Source: Bimuria novae-zelandiae CBS 107.79 (taxonomy: Eukaryota; Ascomycota; Dothideomycetes; Pleosporales; Didymosphaeriaceae). From it: 64,000 nt of DNA. Under the pieces are notes generated by a model that was not told the DNA's origin, searched no databases, and saw nothing but the letters and a program-made list of their open reading frames with translations. Location: assembly GCA_010015655.1 (NCBI GenBank), contig ML976657.1:1055654-1119653 (forward strand), given 5' to 3'. Positions within the stretch are counted from its first letter, which is position 1. Each line of letters opens with the position of its first letter. The translations under genes and the position numbers were made by a program. Positions 45,663-59,000 of this stretch are shown one piece after another.

Positions 45663-48600
45663 ACCTCCTTAGCAAGTAATTAAAAAAGAGTCCTAATAAA
45701 CACTTAACGCTAGCAAGACTATCTTTACTAAATAAAAAAGTTATAGAAATAAAAACAAGGCCTTTTACTAAAGGTCTACGTCTTAGCGCGAATAATTATA
45801 CATAGCAAGCTATTAGCTTACGAAGGAATAATAGCTAAGAAAATAAAAAGATAGCTTTTTTATTTATAATTAAACTCTAGGCAGCGGGAGTTAATAAGAA
45901 TAAAATATAGTAATTCTTAAGTAAAATTAAAGCACTTATTAACCTCTAAAACACCCTTTAGCCTCTACTATAAAGAGCAAGAAAACTAACTAAAGAAATA
46001 GTAAGGGAGTACTAAAAAACCCTAATAATATAATAATACTTTTAAGAAACGGAAGGTACAAATTAGCTATTAAAAGTAGACTAATAAATAAAGCTACTAA
46101 AGAGATTAATAATAGAGCTTATTTTAAACTAAGAAAGAAGCTACTATCCTAAAATCTTTAACTTAGCCTACTTTAATAGTAAATAACAGAATTACTACTA
46201 CTTTAAAATAGTAATATAATATAAGCTTCTAAAGGATAGGGACTGCCTTAGAAATCTACTTAAATATATTATTAGTTAATTAACAGGACTTGCAGCAATG
46301 GTAGGAATTATATACTTAAATTACTACCTAGTAAAAGAAATAGCGCGTAACCACTTACTTATAATATAATAAGGGAACTAGAAGCTTCGTGACTTTAATC
46401 TTAACTTTAATAACTACGCTATAGAAGCTAAGGAGTATAATTAAAAATATTTAAAATATTTATACTTTTAAAGCTTTTGCGATAACTTACAGAACTAAAT
46501 AGTTATAGTAAATATAAATAGTAATTAGGATTTGTAAGAGGTCTAAAAGAAAGTTAATAAGGTTAAAGAAAACTATTTTTAAAATATATTATAACTACTA
46601 AAGCTTTTTACTAAAAGTAGGGCGCTAGACGAGATAAATTAAGAACTTAACTAAGCTAACCTTAGAAAGATGTCTAGCCAACAAAGCTAAGATAAAAGAC
46701 ACACAGTAATAAACAGGGCTATAAGACACAGGTCTAGCAACACCTAGAAACAAGCTACGTAGGTGTCGCGCGAAGTAATAGAAACCCGTAAGAAGAGTAG
46801 TTCCTATTTTTATTATAAAGATACGGGACATCGCGTAAAGTAGTATAAACTTTTACTTATAATAAAGCTAGCATAAGTTCGCGCTGTTATACCTATTACT
46901 AAAAAATCCTTTAATAAAAAGTTTAATATAGCTTTTGTTAATTTAGAAAACTAAATTCTCTAAGTAATAGTTATCACTAAGAGGTACAAGTAGGAAAAAG
47001 GTAAAAGTTAAGTTTTAATAACTTTTATACGCTATAGCTAGACTTAATACTAGTAATAGTACACTTGCTCCTTAATAATATTATATTTATATTAATAATA
47101 ATTAATTTAGGTTATTTAACCTTTAAATTTATATTAAAAAATTTATAATAAAAGCCTAGCTATAACGTAAGAATCTACCCTATTTACAAAAGGTTATTAG
47201 TATTAGAGGTATGCGACTCTTCGTACGCGAAGTAGTCTAATTAGAAATAAATATTAATAGCTATATAAAACCTATATAGCTATATATCTTACTTAATAAT
47301 AGGTTATACGATTTAATTCTTAGCCTATTTTAAATAAAAAAGAATAGGATTAAACTAGCTCTAGTAAAAATATTAATTTAGATTAGAAGTTTAGGCACCT
47401 ATATCTATAATAAAAAGGTAAAAAACTATTAATAAAGCTTTAAGGAATATTAGCTATAGCGTTTATAGTCTTAGATTAGCGTAATTAACGCCTAGGAAAC
47501 AGGGCTAAGGTATTTTTTATATTAATAAAAAATATATAAAAGGCATTAACCCGCAAGCTAAAAGTAAACCTATAAGAGTTACTACTGTTGATACGGCAAT
47601 AGGCTGTTGGATCAAGACTTCGTTGCAACGATGTGGTATTGATTTGATTCTTGATTGCAGATCTATTGTGGTGGGCTGTTGTGAGAAGTATTTATCGAGC
47701 GTGGTTTGTCCCCTGCTAGCCCAATCAGGACTAGCGCAACAAACCACAGGCAAACTACGCAACAAACCGCAGGCAAACTGCATGGCGGTGAAAGCCGTAG
47801 CAGTGTTGCGCAGGTTTGAAGCCAACAACTACTTAAAGCTTTTAAGGACTTGTAGCGTATCTTTTGTAAGGAACAAGCTGACAAGCTCCTCCTATACTAT
47901 AGACCTAGAGTAGATCTTTTTATCCCTCTCGTGAAAAAAGATAACGAGACCCTAGAAATCCCCTACGGCCCTCTATTTAATATATCTTGTGAAGAGTTGC
48001 TCGTCCTTTAGAAAAAGCTTACTAAATACTTAAATAAAAACTTTATTTAAGTAAGTAAGTCTAGCGCCACCGCCGTAGTATTATTTACTTAAAAAAATAG
48101 TAAAGGACTATAATTTTACGTTAATTATTAAGTCCTAAATACTATTTTAAAGAAGGACTAGTATCCTTTACTATTAAATAATAAGACCCTTTAGCTCCTT
48201 GCGAAGGCTAAATAGTTTAGTAAACTTAATATAATTTAAGCCTTCTATAAGCTTTAAATAGTAAAAGGCGAGAAATAAAAGACAGCGTTTAAAATCTAAT
48301 TTAGTATTTATAAGTAGCTAGTAGTTCTTTTTAGCATAGCTAACGCGCTAAGTACGTATTAGTAGTATATTAATTAGGTGCTAAAGGAGAACCTTTATAA
48401 CTATTACTTAGCGTATATAGATAACGTTTATATCTTCTCTAGTCGTAGCTAAAAAGTCTATAAAGAAAAAGTACGTAATATAATTTAAAAATTAGGGGCT
48501 ACAGGACTGCATTTAGATATTAAAAAATATAAGTTGTATATTAAAAAGACTAATTATTTTAAACTTATTATAAAAGCTAATAAGGACGTAAGCGTAGACC

Positions 48601-49865
48601 CAGATAAAATCTAAATAATTTAAAAATAAAATCTACTAATTTTAGTAAAGAAATTTTAAAGCTTTATAGCCTTTACAAACTTTTATTAAAAATTTATATA
48701 AAACTTCTTTAGCATAGTAAGCCCCTTTCTAAAACTTAATAGGAAAGAAGTAGAATTTATTTAAAGATAAAAGTAGTAGTATATTTTTAACTTCTAAAAA
48801 ATAGTATTTTATATAGACTCCGCGCTAGCCTACTTTAACTTTAAATAAAAATTAATACTACAAGTAGACAATTTTAACTAGTTAACTAGGGGATACTTCT
48901 CTTAATATAATAATAATAAGATTCTACGCCTAGTAGCTTACTTCTTAGCGAAGAATAGCCTAGCAGAATATAACTACGCTATCTATAATAAAGAGATACT
49001 CGTAGTTATTTAATACATAAATAAATAAGACTATATATATTAAGCAGTAAAGCACCTTACGGTTTACACTAATTATAAAAACCTTACGTATTTTGCTACT
49101 AAACAAAGGTTAAACAAACGACACGTTTAGTAGGTAAACACACTTAGCCATATTAATATAATATTAATATATAGACTAGGATTACTAAACGTTAGGGCGA
49201 ATGCCCTTTTTTTAAAGGGACTAAAACCTACTAAAGAATAGTAAAAATAATAAATTAAAGTAAAGGCACTTTATACTTGTTTAGGAAACTACTTAAAGAA
49301 ATAGCTTAAAAGTTTTTATTTCTTAAATACCTTAATTAATATAATTAAGATAGAGAAGTAGCTTAGTAGGAAGCCTATAATTAAGATCTTAACTTTACTA
49401 ACTTTAGATTTTAAACTCTAAAAGCGTTTTATTGTAACTAATATACTTTTTAAGTTTTTTAAAAATAATTAAGCTTGCGTCTAATATATTTATATTTTAG
49501 CTTAGTTATACTACTTTTAGAAAACTTCTCGCCCTAAGGCTTGCAAATAAAAGATAGATTATATAAAGGGCTTAGTATTATTCTTAAAAGGAAAAGGACT
49601 CCTAATAAAGCTTATAAAACTAAATATTAGATTTAAGTGGTGTAAGCCTACTATATTTAAAATTAAAGCAGCCGCTAATACTTAGTTTTATTATTTATAC
49701 CTAATAATTCTTCTACACCCTATATATCTTTTTTATATAGGTTAAGAGGAGCTTTCGTACGAATGGCGCATGCGCCACATACTATAAAAAGACGTCCTTA
49801 AAAAGTATATTAAGGTACATTTTAAGGACGCTTAGTATTAGGGTGAGTTTAAATACTATTATCCT
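45663..49865 (+). mobile_element. Ty3/Gypsy retrotransposon remnant, RIP-saturated
   Basis: Plus-strand translation across many stops shows the expected order. A gag zinc knuckle lies near 46800-46850 (YKDTGHRVK with flanking Cys remnants). Reverse transcriptase is near 47980-48190 (EELLVL, KSSATAVVLFT, KKD-YPLLL, recognisable as RT motifs). RNase H is near 48980-49200 (YNKEILVVI, VYTNYKNLTYFATKQRLNKRH, NALS). Base composition is extremely AT-rich with few CA or TG steps. The LTR ends are not defined. A solo LTR interrupts it at 47586-47827. The end near 49865 is approximate. TGGCGCATGCGCCA near 49762 is a perfect 14-bp palindrome. Confidence 0.75.
47586..47827. repeat. 242-bp solo LTR with 5-bp target duplication
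   Basis: The segment starts TGTTGATA and ends GCCAACA (TG...CA borders with TGTTG/CAACA inverted ends). ACTAC is directly repeated on both sides (47581-47585 and 47828-47832). Its composition is normal, in contrast to the RIP-saturated Gypsy DNA around it, so it inserted later. Internal near-repeats of about 22 bp (GCAACAAACC(A/G)CAGGCAAACT) lie near 47738-47782. No internal retroelement sequence is present, hence solo LTR. The family is unknown. Confidence 0.8.
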
Positions 49866-49930
49866 TCCTGTGCTGAAAAGTTAGATGGGATAGGACATTT
49901 CATGAGACATGCGTTAGATGTACATAGGGT

Positions 49931-50107
49931 TGTCAGATAAAAAGCATATCAAGTTCGGAGGATCAGGGGTAGCCCGAAAAAGGCCAGGGATTAACCGAGA
50001 ACACACAGAACCTGCCGAGGGAACCCCGTAGACAGGCAGAACAACCTAATACATTAATTTAAACCCCCAAAATCATCAGGACACCTATTAAGACGTAATA
50101 TCTAATA
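49931..50107 (+). repeat. Copia 5' LTR (177 bp)
   Basis: Starts TGTCAGATAA and ends ATCTAATA. It differs from the 3' LTR at about 11 positions, all transitions, plus a 1-bp indel. The internal region begins ATTAAGAGTC, the same string that follows the LTR at 63720. Confidence 0.9.
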
Positions 50108-53100
50108 ATTAAGAGTCTTACTGCCTTAACAAGAGCGAAAATAGCAACCTAAAACCTAAATTAAACTAATAGAATAATTATTTTTCGCGATGATACTAAA
50201 TACTATAGCTAGCTTAACTAACTACAAGCCCGCTGCGTCGCATATAATATATAGGCGCAAGTCAACCCTGATTTAGTAATTACCCCACTCACGGAGCCAT
50301 TTAAGCCCGAGCTACCTGAGACGGTAGACTATACGCTAGCCGCAACCCTTCTAGACAGCATCTTACTATTAAGACTATTTGAACTTTTGTCCGCTGGACT
50401 AAAGAGCTATAAAGAGGATTTAGACCTCTATAAACTCTGAATGGAGAAATACAAGATGCAGTACACAAAGTATAAGACTAAAGTCGCAAGTTTGCAGCAG
50501 ATTATAGTGTTTATCTAGTTATTAGTAGTACTGTATCTATAACGCACTTGCTATCTCCTAGATACTACTATTAAAGAATAGCTTATAAAGCTAAAAGCAA
50601 AAGTAGGAGTTACCTCTAAGTTTGAATAAGAGCAAGCGCGATAGCGATATTATAGCTTATTAAAGCCTCCACGCATAGTGAATAATTAGGATATATAGCT
50701 TACTAAATATAATCATGCTGCAACAGAGGCTAAGACACTAAACGTGTCCAATACCACACAATTTAATCCTGTAGCTGTAGACTTTATATTAGTAGTAAAT
50801 AAGATAGCTCTAGTATAAGCTGTAACCTTCTAATTAAATAGAAAGGACCTACCCGGCATGGACCGAAAGGACATAATAGGACGTTTCCGAGAATATATAA
50901 TGCTAAATTATCTAATAACGCGAAATAGAAGCTAAAAGGCAGCGTTTGTAACGGAAGACTTATCTTATCTTGCTAAAAGTAGCTAAGCTGCCTAGAGCAT
51001 GCAAGGGGATCCCTAATATATAGAAACAGGAAACTCTTGGGGTATAAAACAGGGTAGACCCTGACATTAACGTATAGCTATAAAGGATAATAATCGTGCA
51101 CCTTTAAGCTCTTTAAACCCTTAATAAGGTAGTAGTAACTCCGCTAAAGCAGACGCTAATCGTGGTAAACCTGCTAAAGTAGGCACTAATAAAACTGCTA
51201 AGTGTCTAGCCTGTAATATAAGACACCCTATTAGGGAATGCTTTTATCTCTACCTAGATAAAGCACTAGAATAGTAGGAGCTAAACCTAAGAATAGCTAA
51301 ATACGTTGCTCTAAAACAAGAGCACGATGCCGATTTTCAAAGTCTACTAAGAGCTTAAAGTAGACCTAGAACTAAGACTCTATTCTTTAAGAATTCTTAT
51401 ACCCTAACTCTAGAGATTACTGATTAGTGACTAAATAGAAGATAGATTTTAAAGGTGTAAGCTGCCTATTCTGCGACTTTTACTATAAACTAATTTAACT
51501 ATCCTCTTCGGCGTTCTTTTATCCTTGACTTGGGCTCGACGTGCCACATCACGAACGACCCTAACTGGATTTAGAACTATTGGCCACCTATATAAGGCGA
51601 CTTTATATAGGCAGGCGATACTTAAATCTAAGTAAAGGGATACAGAACTGTTATCTTAAACCTAAAATATAAACAGGGAGCTAAAAGACTAGTACTATAT
51701 AACGTAGCAATATACCTAGACATGCTATATAACCTAGTCTCCTTCTAAGTGCTAAGGCAGAAGGGATTCTAGTAGGATACTTAATTAGAGCCTACTGCCC
51801 TAAAGCGACTAAATAGAACAACTATTAGAGAGCTTACTAAAATTTATAAATAATAGGTATTAGAATACTAACCCGTGTACTATGCAGCGCACTATACGCA
51901 TTCTTATAATTCTTAAACGTAATAACACCCTTAAAGAGCATTAGCCCTCCTATAGCATAAAAGGCTTAGTTATCCAGAACCTGCCGTAATTAAGCACCTA
52001 GTGTAGCGAGCTAAGGGGGTGCGCGTTAAGGGAATTATAATAGTAGAGTGTAACTTATGTAGAAGAGTAAAGATATAAAGGTAAATAAGCCGCACACCTA
52101 GGATTAATAAGTAAGGACCCGTAGAAAGGCTTTCTATTAATTTCCACACCTATAAATCACTATCGTTTAACAAAGAGAAGAGCCAGATGCTTGTTACGGA
52201 TAGATATTCTAGTCTCTAATAGGACTTCTACTTCACGGATAACCGAACGGCAAGGTTAATTATTAAGACATTAATAATCTTCTTCGGATTTCTTAAGAAC
52301 TAATATGACATTACTCTAAAAGTTATTAAAATGGACAATAAGATCACCACAGTCAAACCTAAAGTTAAGCAGTGGCTAAAAAGCCTAGGCATAATTATTA
52401 AGCCTTTAGCACTAGACACGTAAGCTTAAAATAGCGGCGCTGAACGCTTAGGGGGCGTAAATAAAGAAAAATCTCGCGCAATGCGTCTGGACGTAAACCT
52501 TCTATAGGAACTCTAGCCTAAAATTACAAGAGCTAGAGTGTATCTATACAATTAAACGCCAAACTACACGAATAACTAGAAAACACTATACAAGATATTC
52601 TTCACACGAGTATTATTAGCTAATAGGATTATTACGTCTATTAAGAAACTAAACTTAGCCTACCTAAAGGCGTACGGATGCAAAGCATTCGCTATAATAG
52701 ACGATACCTATCGTGGAAAATCGAGACTATAACGACTTAACCCTAAAGCATGGATCGGATACCTTATTAGATACTGGTCATTAAATATTTACTAAATATA
52801 GATACTAACGCTAGCTAAGGTTATTAGCACGCGAGACGTCGTATTTAATAAAAATATAATTTTTAACAGGAAAATAGAGGATCTAATAGACAATGTTATG
52901 CATAATACGCTAGCCGAGATAGCTACATATATTAAGATAATTAAGCTACCACCACCGGTGCACCAACCAGAAACCAAATTATTCTACGAAGACGATGTCG
53001 CAGAAAACGAATTACCTACAGAGGACGAAGTAGACCCACCAGGCTACTATCGAGGAAGGAAGATTAGAGATCACTACCTAATACCACCTTTAACTCTACT

Positions 53101-54964
53101 ACCTGCAGCTCTGCTAGCATAGCTAATAATAAGGGAAAATATAAACCTACCTAAGATTACTTTATCTAAGATAGTCCCCTGGGCAGCAGCTTTCATGGCA
53201 GGAACGAAAGTAGGAAGGGTTGGAAAACACAATAGGAATATGATTAACAAAGCCTAGATAAAAAGACTACTAGCAAAGGGCGTTAAGATTTACTAATTAT
53301 AGTTACCTTTGCCACCTACTTATAAAACGGACCTTAACTAATATCTAATAGGAGAATTATTCCGGGAAGCGCAGCAATCGCATCTAGATAGTTATAGAAT
53401 TACCTAATCCTGGATAGAAGTACTGTACAAGATAGTAAAGGCAATAGACCAATAAATCCTAGACTGTATGTGGGTGTATGTGTATAAGTTTAATAAATAT
53501 TACTAGTTTATTAAGTGCAAAGCGTGACTAGTAGTTAGAGGAGACTAATAACGTAATATAACCTCCTAGGACACCTACGTAGCAACATTAGCCGGAAGAT
53601 TCTTTCGCTTACTTATGGCAATTGCTGCCAAATATAACCTTAAACTTATATAATATAACGTTACTAACGCGTTTATATACGCATTACTAGATTAAGAAGT
53701 CTACATGCGCATGCTGTCTGGATATTAAAAACCTAGTACTATCCTTAAAGTCTAGAAGGCACTCTACGGACTGCGAATCTTACTACTTCTTTAGTAGAAA
53801 GAGTTTATAGCTATGCTTATTAAGTTTAGTTTTTAGACCGTGCCCTATGAGCCATGCTGCATAATTAAGGATAGTATTATTATCTTTTTTTACGTAGACA
53901 ACATTATTATTACGCACTACTGAGATAAAGCTGGCTAAGCTTAGCAAGTTGTAGAATAACTTAGGAAGAAATACTTAATAATAGGTAGAGAAGACCTACT
54001 ATAGTTCCTAGGAATTAAAGTAATTAGAGATTAGTAGAACTAACTTATTTAACTCTCCTAGGCTATATACTGTAACAAAATTAGCTAGCTAGTTAATGAC
54101 TAAATAATCCGACATGACACCCTAATAGGCATAGGGGAGCTTAAGCCGAGAGAAGGGCTAGCTTCGCTTATAGAGATTAACAAATACCAACGTAAGATTA
54201 GATTACTCCTATATATAGCTGTTAGTACCCGACTAGATATTACATTTACAACCTTAAGGCTAGCGAGATTCTTATTAAATCTTAGTCTAAAATATTATTA
54301 TGCGGCTAACCGAGCCCTGCTGTACCTTAATAAAATAAAGTAGAAGATACTTTAACTTAGAGGAGGCAAATCCTTGCAGGTAGTAAGTAATGCCTTATTT
54401 ATAGATAATACACTAGACCGTAAGAGCTCGCAAGGCTACGCTATTAAGCTATTTAACAGCCTTATTACATAGCGTGCAAGCAAACAAGACACTATTACTA
54501 CGTTAACTATAAAAGCTAAGCTCCTTGCTCTGGCGCAAGTCGCAAAGGAAGCTATCTTTATATTAAGATTAATAGAGGAACTAAAAGTTAAGCTACCTAG
54601 CCTTACTATTATAATCTAATATGACAACTAGCAAACTATTTAGCTAATAATGTAGGAGATCTCGAAGCTGCATACGAAGCTTCGACACGTTAATATACAT
54701 AACTACTAGCTCTAACAGGAAGTAACCAGGGGAAGGATAAAAGTGGAATACACTAAATCTATAGAGATAATTATAGATAGCTTAACTAAAGCACTCTTGG
54801 TAAATTAGTAGTAGAACTTCCTAAAGTAACTAGGACTAGTGGAGGTAAGGGATTAAAAGGTAGCTAATAAAGCACCTTTAGAGGAAATTTAAGACTAGCT
54901 TAATAACCTCACCCTTGTTTAATAACCTTGGCCATGGCTTGAATAGCTCCAAGCTAAGGGGGTG

Positions 54965-55140
54965 TGTTAGATAAAAAGCATATTAAGTTCGGAGGATCAA
55001 GGGTAGCCCGAAAAAGGCTAGGGATTAACCGAGAACACACAGAACCTGCCGAGGGAACCCCGTAGACAGGCAGAACAACCTAATACATTAATTCAAACCC
55101 CCGAATCATCAGGACATCCATTAAGACGTGACATCTAACA
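54965..55140 (+). repeat. Copia 3' LTR (176 bp)
   Basis: Starts TGTTAGATAA directly after GGGGGTG and ends ATCTAACA, followed by the target duplication AGGGT. Confidence 0.9.
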
Positions 55141-55145
55141 AGGGT

Positions 55146-56043
55146 ATATCATTAACGTATGCCATCGTTGGTAAGTGAGGCTATAATAGTTGCAAAGATT
55201 GTAGTTCTCCGACAATCATAACGCTACAGCGTTATCGTAGACTAGATGATGTCCCTCAGGCTCGTGTTCACTGGCGGTCGTAGTAAAGGCATAAGGCACT
55301 TGACAATCTTTCCATTCTAATCTCCAGATTAGACCTTACGGTTATCGACCCGGAACAGCTACAGCTATCTACTATATGGCAAGGTAAAGTGCCTAGTCTC
55401 CATTAGGACAGGGGTGCCGTCGCTTAAGGCGTTCAAGGACAATAAGTTGCACATTGGCGAGACGCTGGTCGCTATTGCAACAGAGTCAAAGCAGACGGCG
55501 GAGAGGTTCCGGCACGAAATGGCGCTGCTAGTCAGCACTAGGCGGTACTATCAGTTTAACGTAGTGCGTGGACTGGACTGGAGGCAAAGAAGGTTAAAGA
55601 GATGGCAGCAGCGACGCGGAGGTATGCAGGCGTGTGCAGGCAGCATCGCAGGCAGGGAGTTTTAGTCTTAATGTGTGTTGATTGTGGTTCAGAACATGCA
55701 GCTAAAGAGTGTGCAGACTTCGGAGAATACCAGATCGTCTTTAGTCTCGAAGGCGTGCCAAGAGTGAGCACACCCGTTTCTGAGATCTTAAGTGTTTAGG
55801 TCGAGATTGCGTCGTGAGACTTACGGGAAGGACAATTAAGTAGGTGAGACGTTGCTTTTCTTCACGTACAGCCTAATCTAATTTAAGATGTTGTGGCAGC
55901 CTAGTGGCAATGCTCAACCCAGTCTACAAGCCAGTCACTTCGCGTTCCACTAAAGACCTAGCATTAACGCAGCGCATCTTCACCCGCACATAGCCTTGCG
56001 TGATCTGATATACTTAACTTGAGGGCGGACCAAAAGCATTGGT
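55146..56043. other. Spacer with unrecognised open frame
   Basis: A plus-strand frame from 55414 (GTG) to 55665 and an overlapping one to 55799 contain protein-like strings (LHIGETLVAIATESKQTAE; CVDCGSEHAAKECADFGEY) but have no ATG start and no family I recognise. They may be fragments of an older coding gene cut by the Copia insertion. No gene is called. Confidence 0.3.
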
Positions 56044-59000
56044 TCATTCTACAACAGCTGCAATGTCACGATCCTCAGGTAGAATTCTCACAGCTCCAAC
56101 ATCATCGCTATCGTCCGACTCCTTAGATGAACACCTCACCCTCCTTAGTCCTTGCTCTTTGCGTACGTAGGTCTCCATATCTTTCTCATAAACGTATTGA
56201 AGAAGTGGGGCGTCGAAGACATGCGCAACATCGAGAGGATTGAACGATCGGAGGACCAATATCTCGCTTCTCGCCTTCCAGTAGAGCGGCACAATGGCTA
56301 CGACAGCAAGAAGACTGCAAGCAATGGCACATACGAGGAACGGAATGCTCACAGTATAGGCAACGATATGTCTCTGGTCGATAAGTTCAACATTTTGCGT
56401 CCAATTTTGAGTCCGTGACAGGCCTTCCTGGCAAGTTCGGCATTTCCAAAAAGGAGAACAGGGTCAGAGACAGTAGCCGCGACCACGGCAGTACGGAATG
56501 CCATCTCGCGGAGTCTGTCAAGGACGAATTGGGTAGGATCTCCAAAGGTAGTGCTGCAGCTGACGTTGTTGATATCCCCATGGATGAAGCGCTTAGCAAG
56601 CAAGTAACGTATATTGGCGCCACCAGACGGTCCACCTTCTTTGCCACTTGTATATATGTCTATCTCTTCGTTAAATTCAGCCATGAACCACGAGACCCAG
56701 TGTACGGTCGGACCCCAGGGGTCTGAGAAGTCCTGGGCTGGAGCAAAGGTTGTGGGGAAACTCCAGGTTGGGCTGGAGAATCTGGTCAGTTAGAACATTT
56801 CCGCAAATGGGTGGAAATTAGCACATACGTTTGAAAGAGGACGTTGTCGTCCTGCCAACTCTGACTTCTTAGGCTCAAGATTCCGTTGCTGAGAACAACG
56901 TTATACTCAATTACAGCGTGATGCAGCGAGCACTTGTGAATGGAGAGGTTTCCACCGCAGACGGATTCGGATTTGAAGAGATTAGTTATTTGAAACCAGC
57001 CTTGCTGGTCCGCCGCGACCTGGGCCTCGCCAGCCGCATCATCTAGTGAGCTGTTGAATGTCGATTCTTGCATTCCGCCTTGCAGAACGGCCGAGCTATT
57101 AAATAATGGTACCGCACTCCCAATCGATGTATCAGGATCTTGGTACATCTGTCTGAGCGCGCTATCGGATGAGTTGTCCCATGGAATATTGGACACGTCT
57201 GAACATTTTATCTCGAAACCGTAGCCCTGGCACGTATCAGCTTAGGGCTATAACCAGACCGTGGCACACACCTTGACTTTGCCTTCACACTTATCACCAC
57301 ATTCCTTTTCATTGTTCGTGATGTTAATACGTATGGGTGCTCGCTCCACATAAGCATTGTACGCCCCATCGAAGAGCAACGGATTTCCAACTGAACCTTG
57401 GAACAAGAAATTTGGCGGGATAAGCTGAGCGACCTGAAGCTCCTGCTTTCCAACTATATGCCGTACAGCATTGCCATCGACCATTGAAGCGCGCTGGAAC
57501 AGTGGGCCACGCAAAGCTGACACGAGGCACAGCACCGAAACGACCGACAGGCCATCGCCGCGAAGACGAAATAGGTTCTTGAGCGCTCCGAGAATGGACT
57601 GCGATTCGTACAAGTCGTACATTTTGCGTAGTGTAGTCCCGTGGGCTGCTGTGCGCCAGTACGTCAATTCAGCGGCTTTTGCGACCAGAGCTGGCAACAA
57701 GCAAGTCGACTTGATAACTTGACTTAATTAACTTAATTGTAGCAAGTTAATCAAGTCAATTAGGGAGGCAAAAGTTATTAAGTTAATTAAGTAAATTATG
57801 CTTGTTTAATTAACTTAATTAGTAGACTTAATAGGCCATAATATAGGGGTGACTATAGGTTGTAGGCGTTAGGGGGATCCTGCGCGGGTAAATCTTAACT
57901 TAAGGTATATTAGACTTACTAGCGTTAGAGCCTAGCGCTGCCTAATATAGTATAGCGCCAATTATCTAATATCTCTACTACCTTAACCTACCTCCTACCC
58001 TTTACTAACGCCCTCCTCTATTAATATAGCGTTGCCTAATCGCTTAGAGGGTATAAACTATAACCTCTTTTAAGTTTTTAGCTAGCGGCTTAAAAGCGAG
58101 GCGTTACAAACCCTCCTTAAAGATAGTAGTACTAATATAGCTACTAACGCGCCGTTAGAGCTAGACGCTAATAAGAGCTCTATAGGCAACACGCAATTAG
58201 CTACTAATAGTAATATTAAAGATAATAATAACAATTATAACGGTATTAATTAGCAACGCTTACTAGGTTATTATAAGCCGTCTCTCGCCCTAAAGCGTAG
58301 TTAAAAGAGCTAGGTTTAGCAATATAGGTATTACCTTTAGTATTATATATAACACCGCCTGTATTAGCTCTATCGTTATTATTACCTTTATAAGTAACTA
58401 GATAGGTTCTACTAGGCTAATTAATTAATAACGTTAATTACGCGCTATCTCGCAAAGCGTAAAACTAGGCACCACGTTAATAAGGGTGGCTAAAAGTCTA
58501 CCTTTCGTACGATAATAATAACGTTATCCTTTTAGTTATCCTTACTCGCCTATATCTACTATAAAGGCCTTATAGTATTTTAAGGCGTTACTAATTTTAT
58601 CGCGTTAAGCTTCTTGCGCACGAGTTTTCTATAATTAGTGCTTAATTAGGTAGTAATAGATAACTAGGCGCTTTTAGTAATTAAGGGCGTAGCTTTTCGC
58701 CACATGTTATAGCAGGCTAACCTATTAGTTAAGGCGGAGATATAGAGATCTTATAACATCTTGCGAGCCTATATAATTGCGGAATACGAGTTTTATATAC
58801 CTATTATTATTAATTATCTACAAGACGCGCGATTAGCTATCTATATTTTCTTTAATAATTAGACGTTAATAGGTAGTAAACAGGCGCTGACGGGTATCTA
58901 CGTCTACTATCTTAATAGCGACGGCAATCCTCGCGATTACGTATTAGGTCTATCGTCGCTAATAGGCTAATATATAGGCGCTAATATTGCCGCTATCGTT

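Larger units (their letters stand above)
49931..55140 (+). mobile_element. Full-length Ty1/Copia LTR retrotransposon, RIP-mutated
   Basis: A 5210-bp element has LTRs at 49931-50107 and 54965-55140 and a 5-bp duplication AGGGT at 49926-49930 and 55141-55145. The polypurine tract AAGGGGGTG directly precedes the 3' LTR. Order read across stops: gag start near 50190; gag zinc-knuckle remnant near 51200 (CLACNIRHPIRECFYLY with stops); protease region near 51520 (LDLGSTCHI-like); integrase near 51950-52450; reverse transcriptase near 53460-53730 (ATLAGRFFRLLMAIAAKYNL, VTNAFIYALLD, EVYMRM); RNase H near 54390-54790 (KQDTITT, YDN-QTI, KLRHVNIHNY). Dense stops mean it is not autonomous. Confidence 0.9.

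Noticed and set aside
47517..47913. 96-103-codon ORFs on both strands near 47.6-47.9 kb
   Set aside because: They lie on the solo LTR, which has TG...CA borders and a target duplication. No protein family is recognised.
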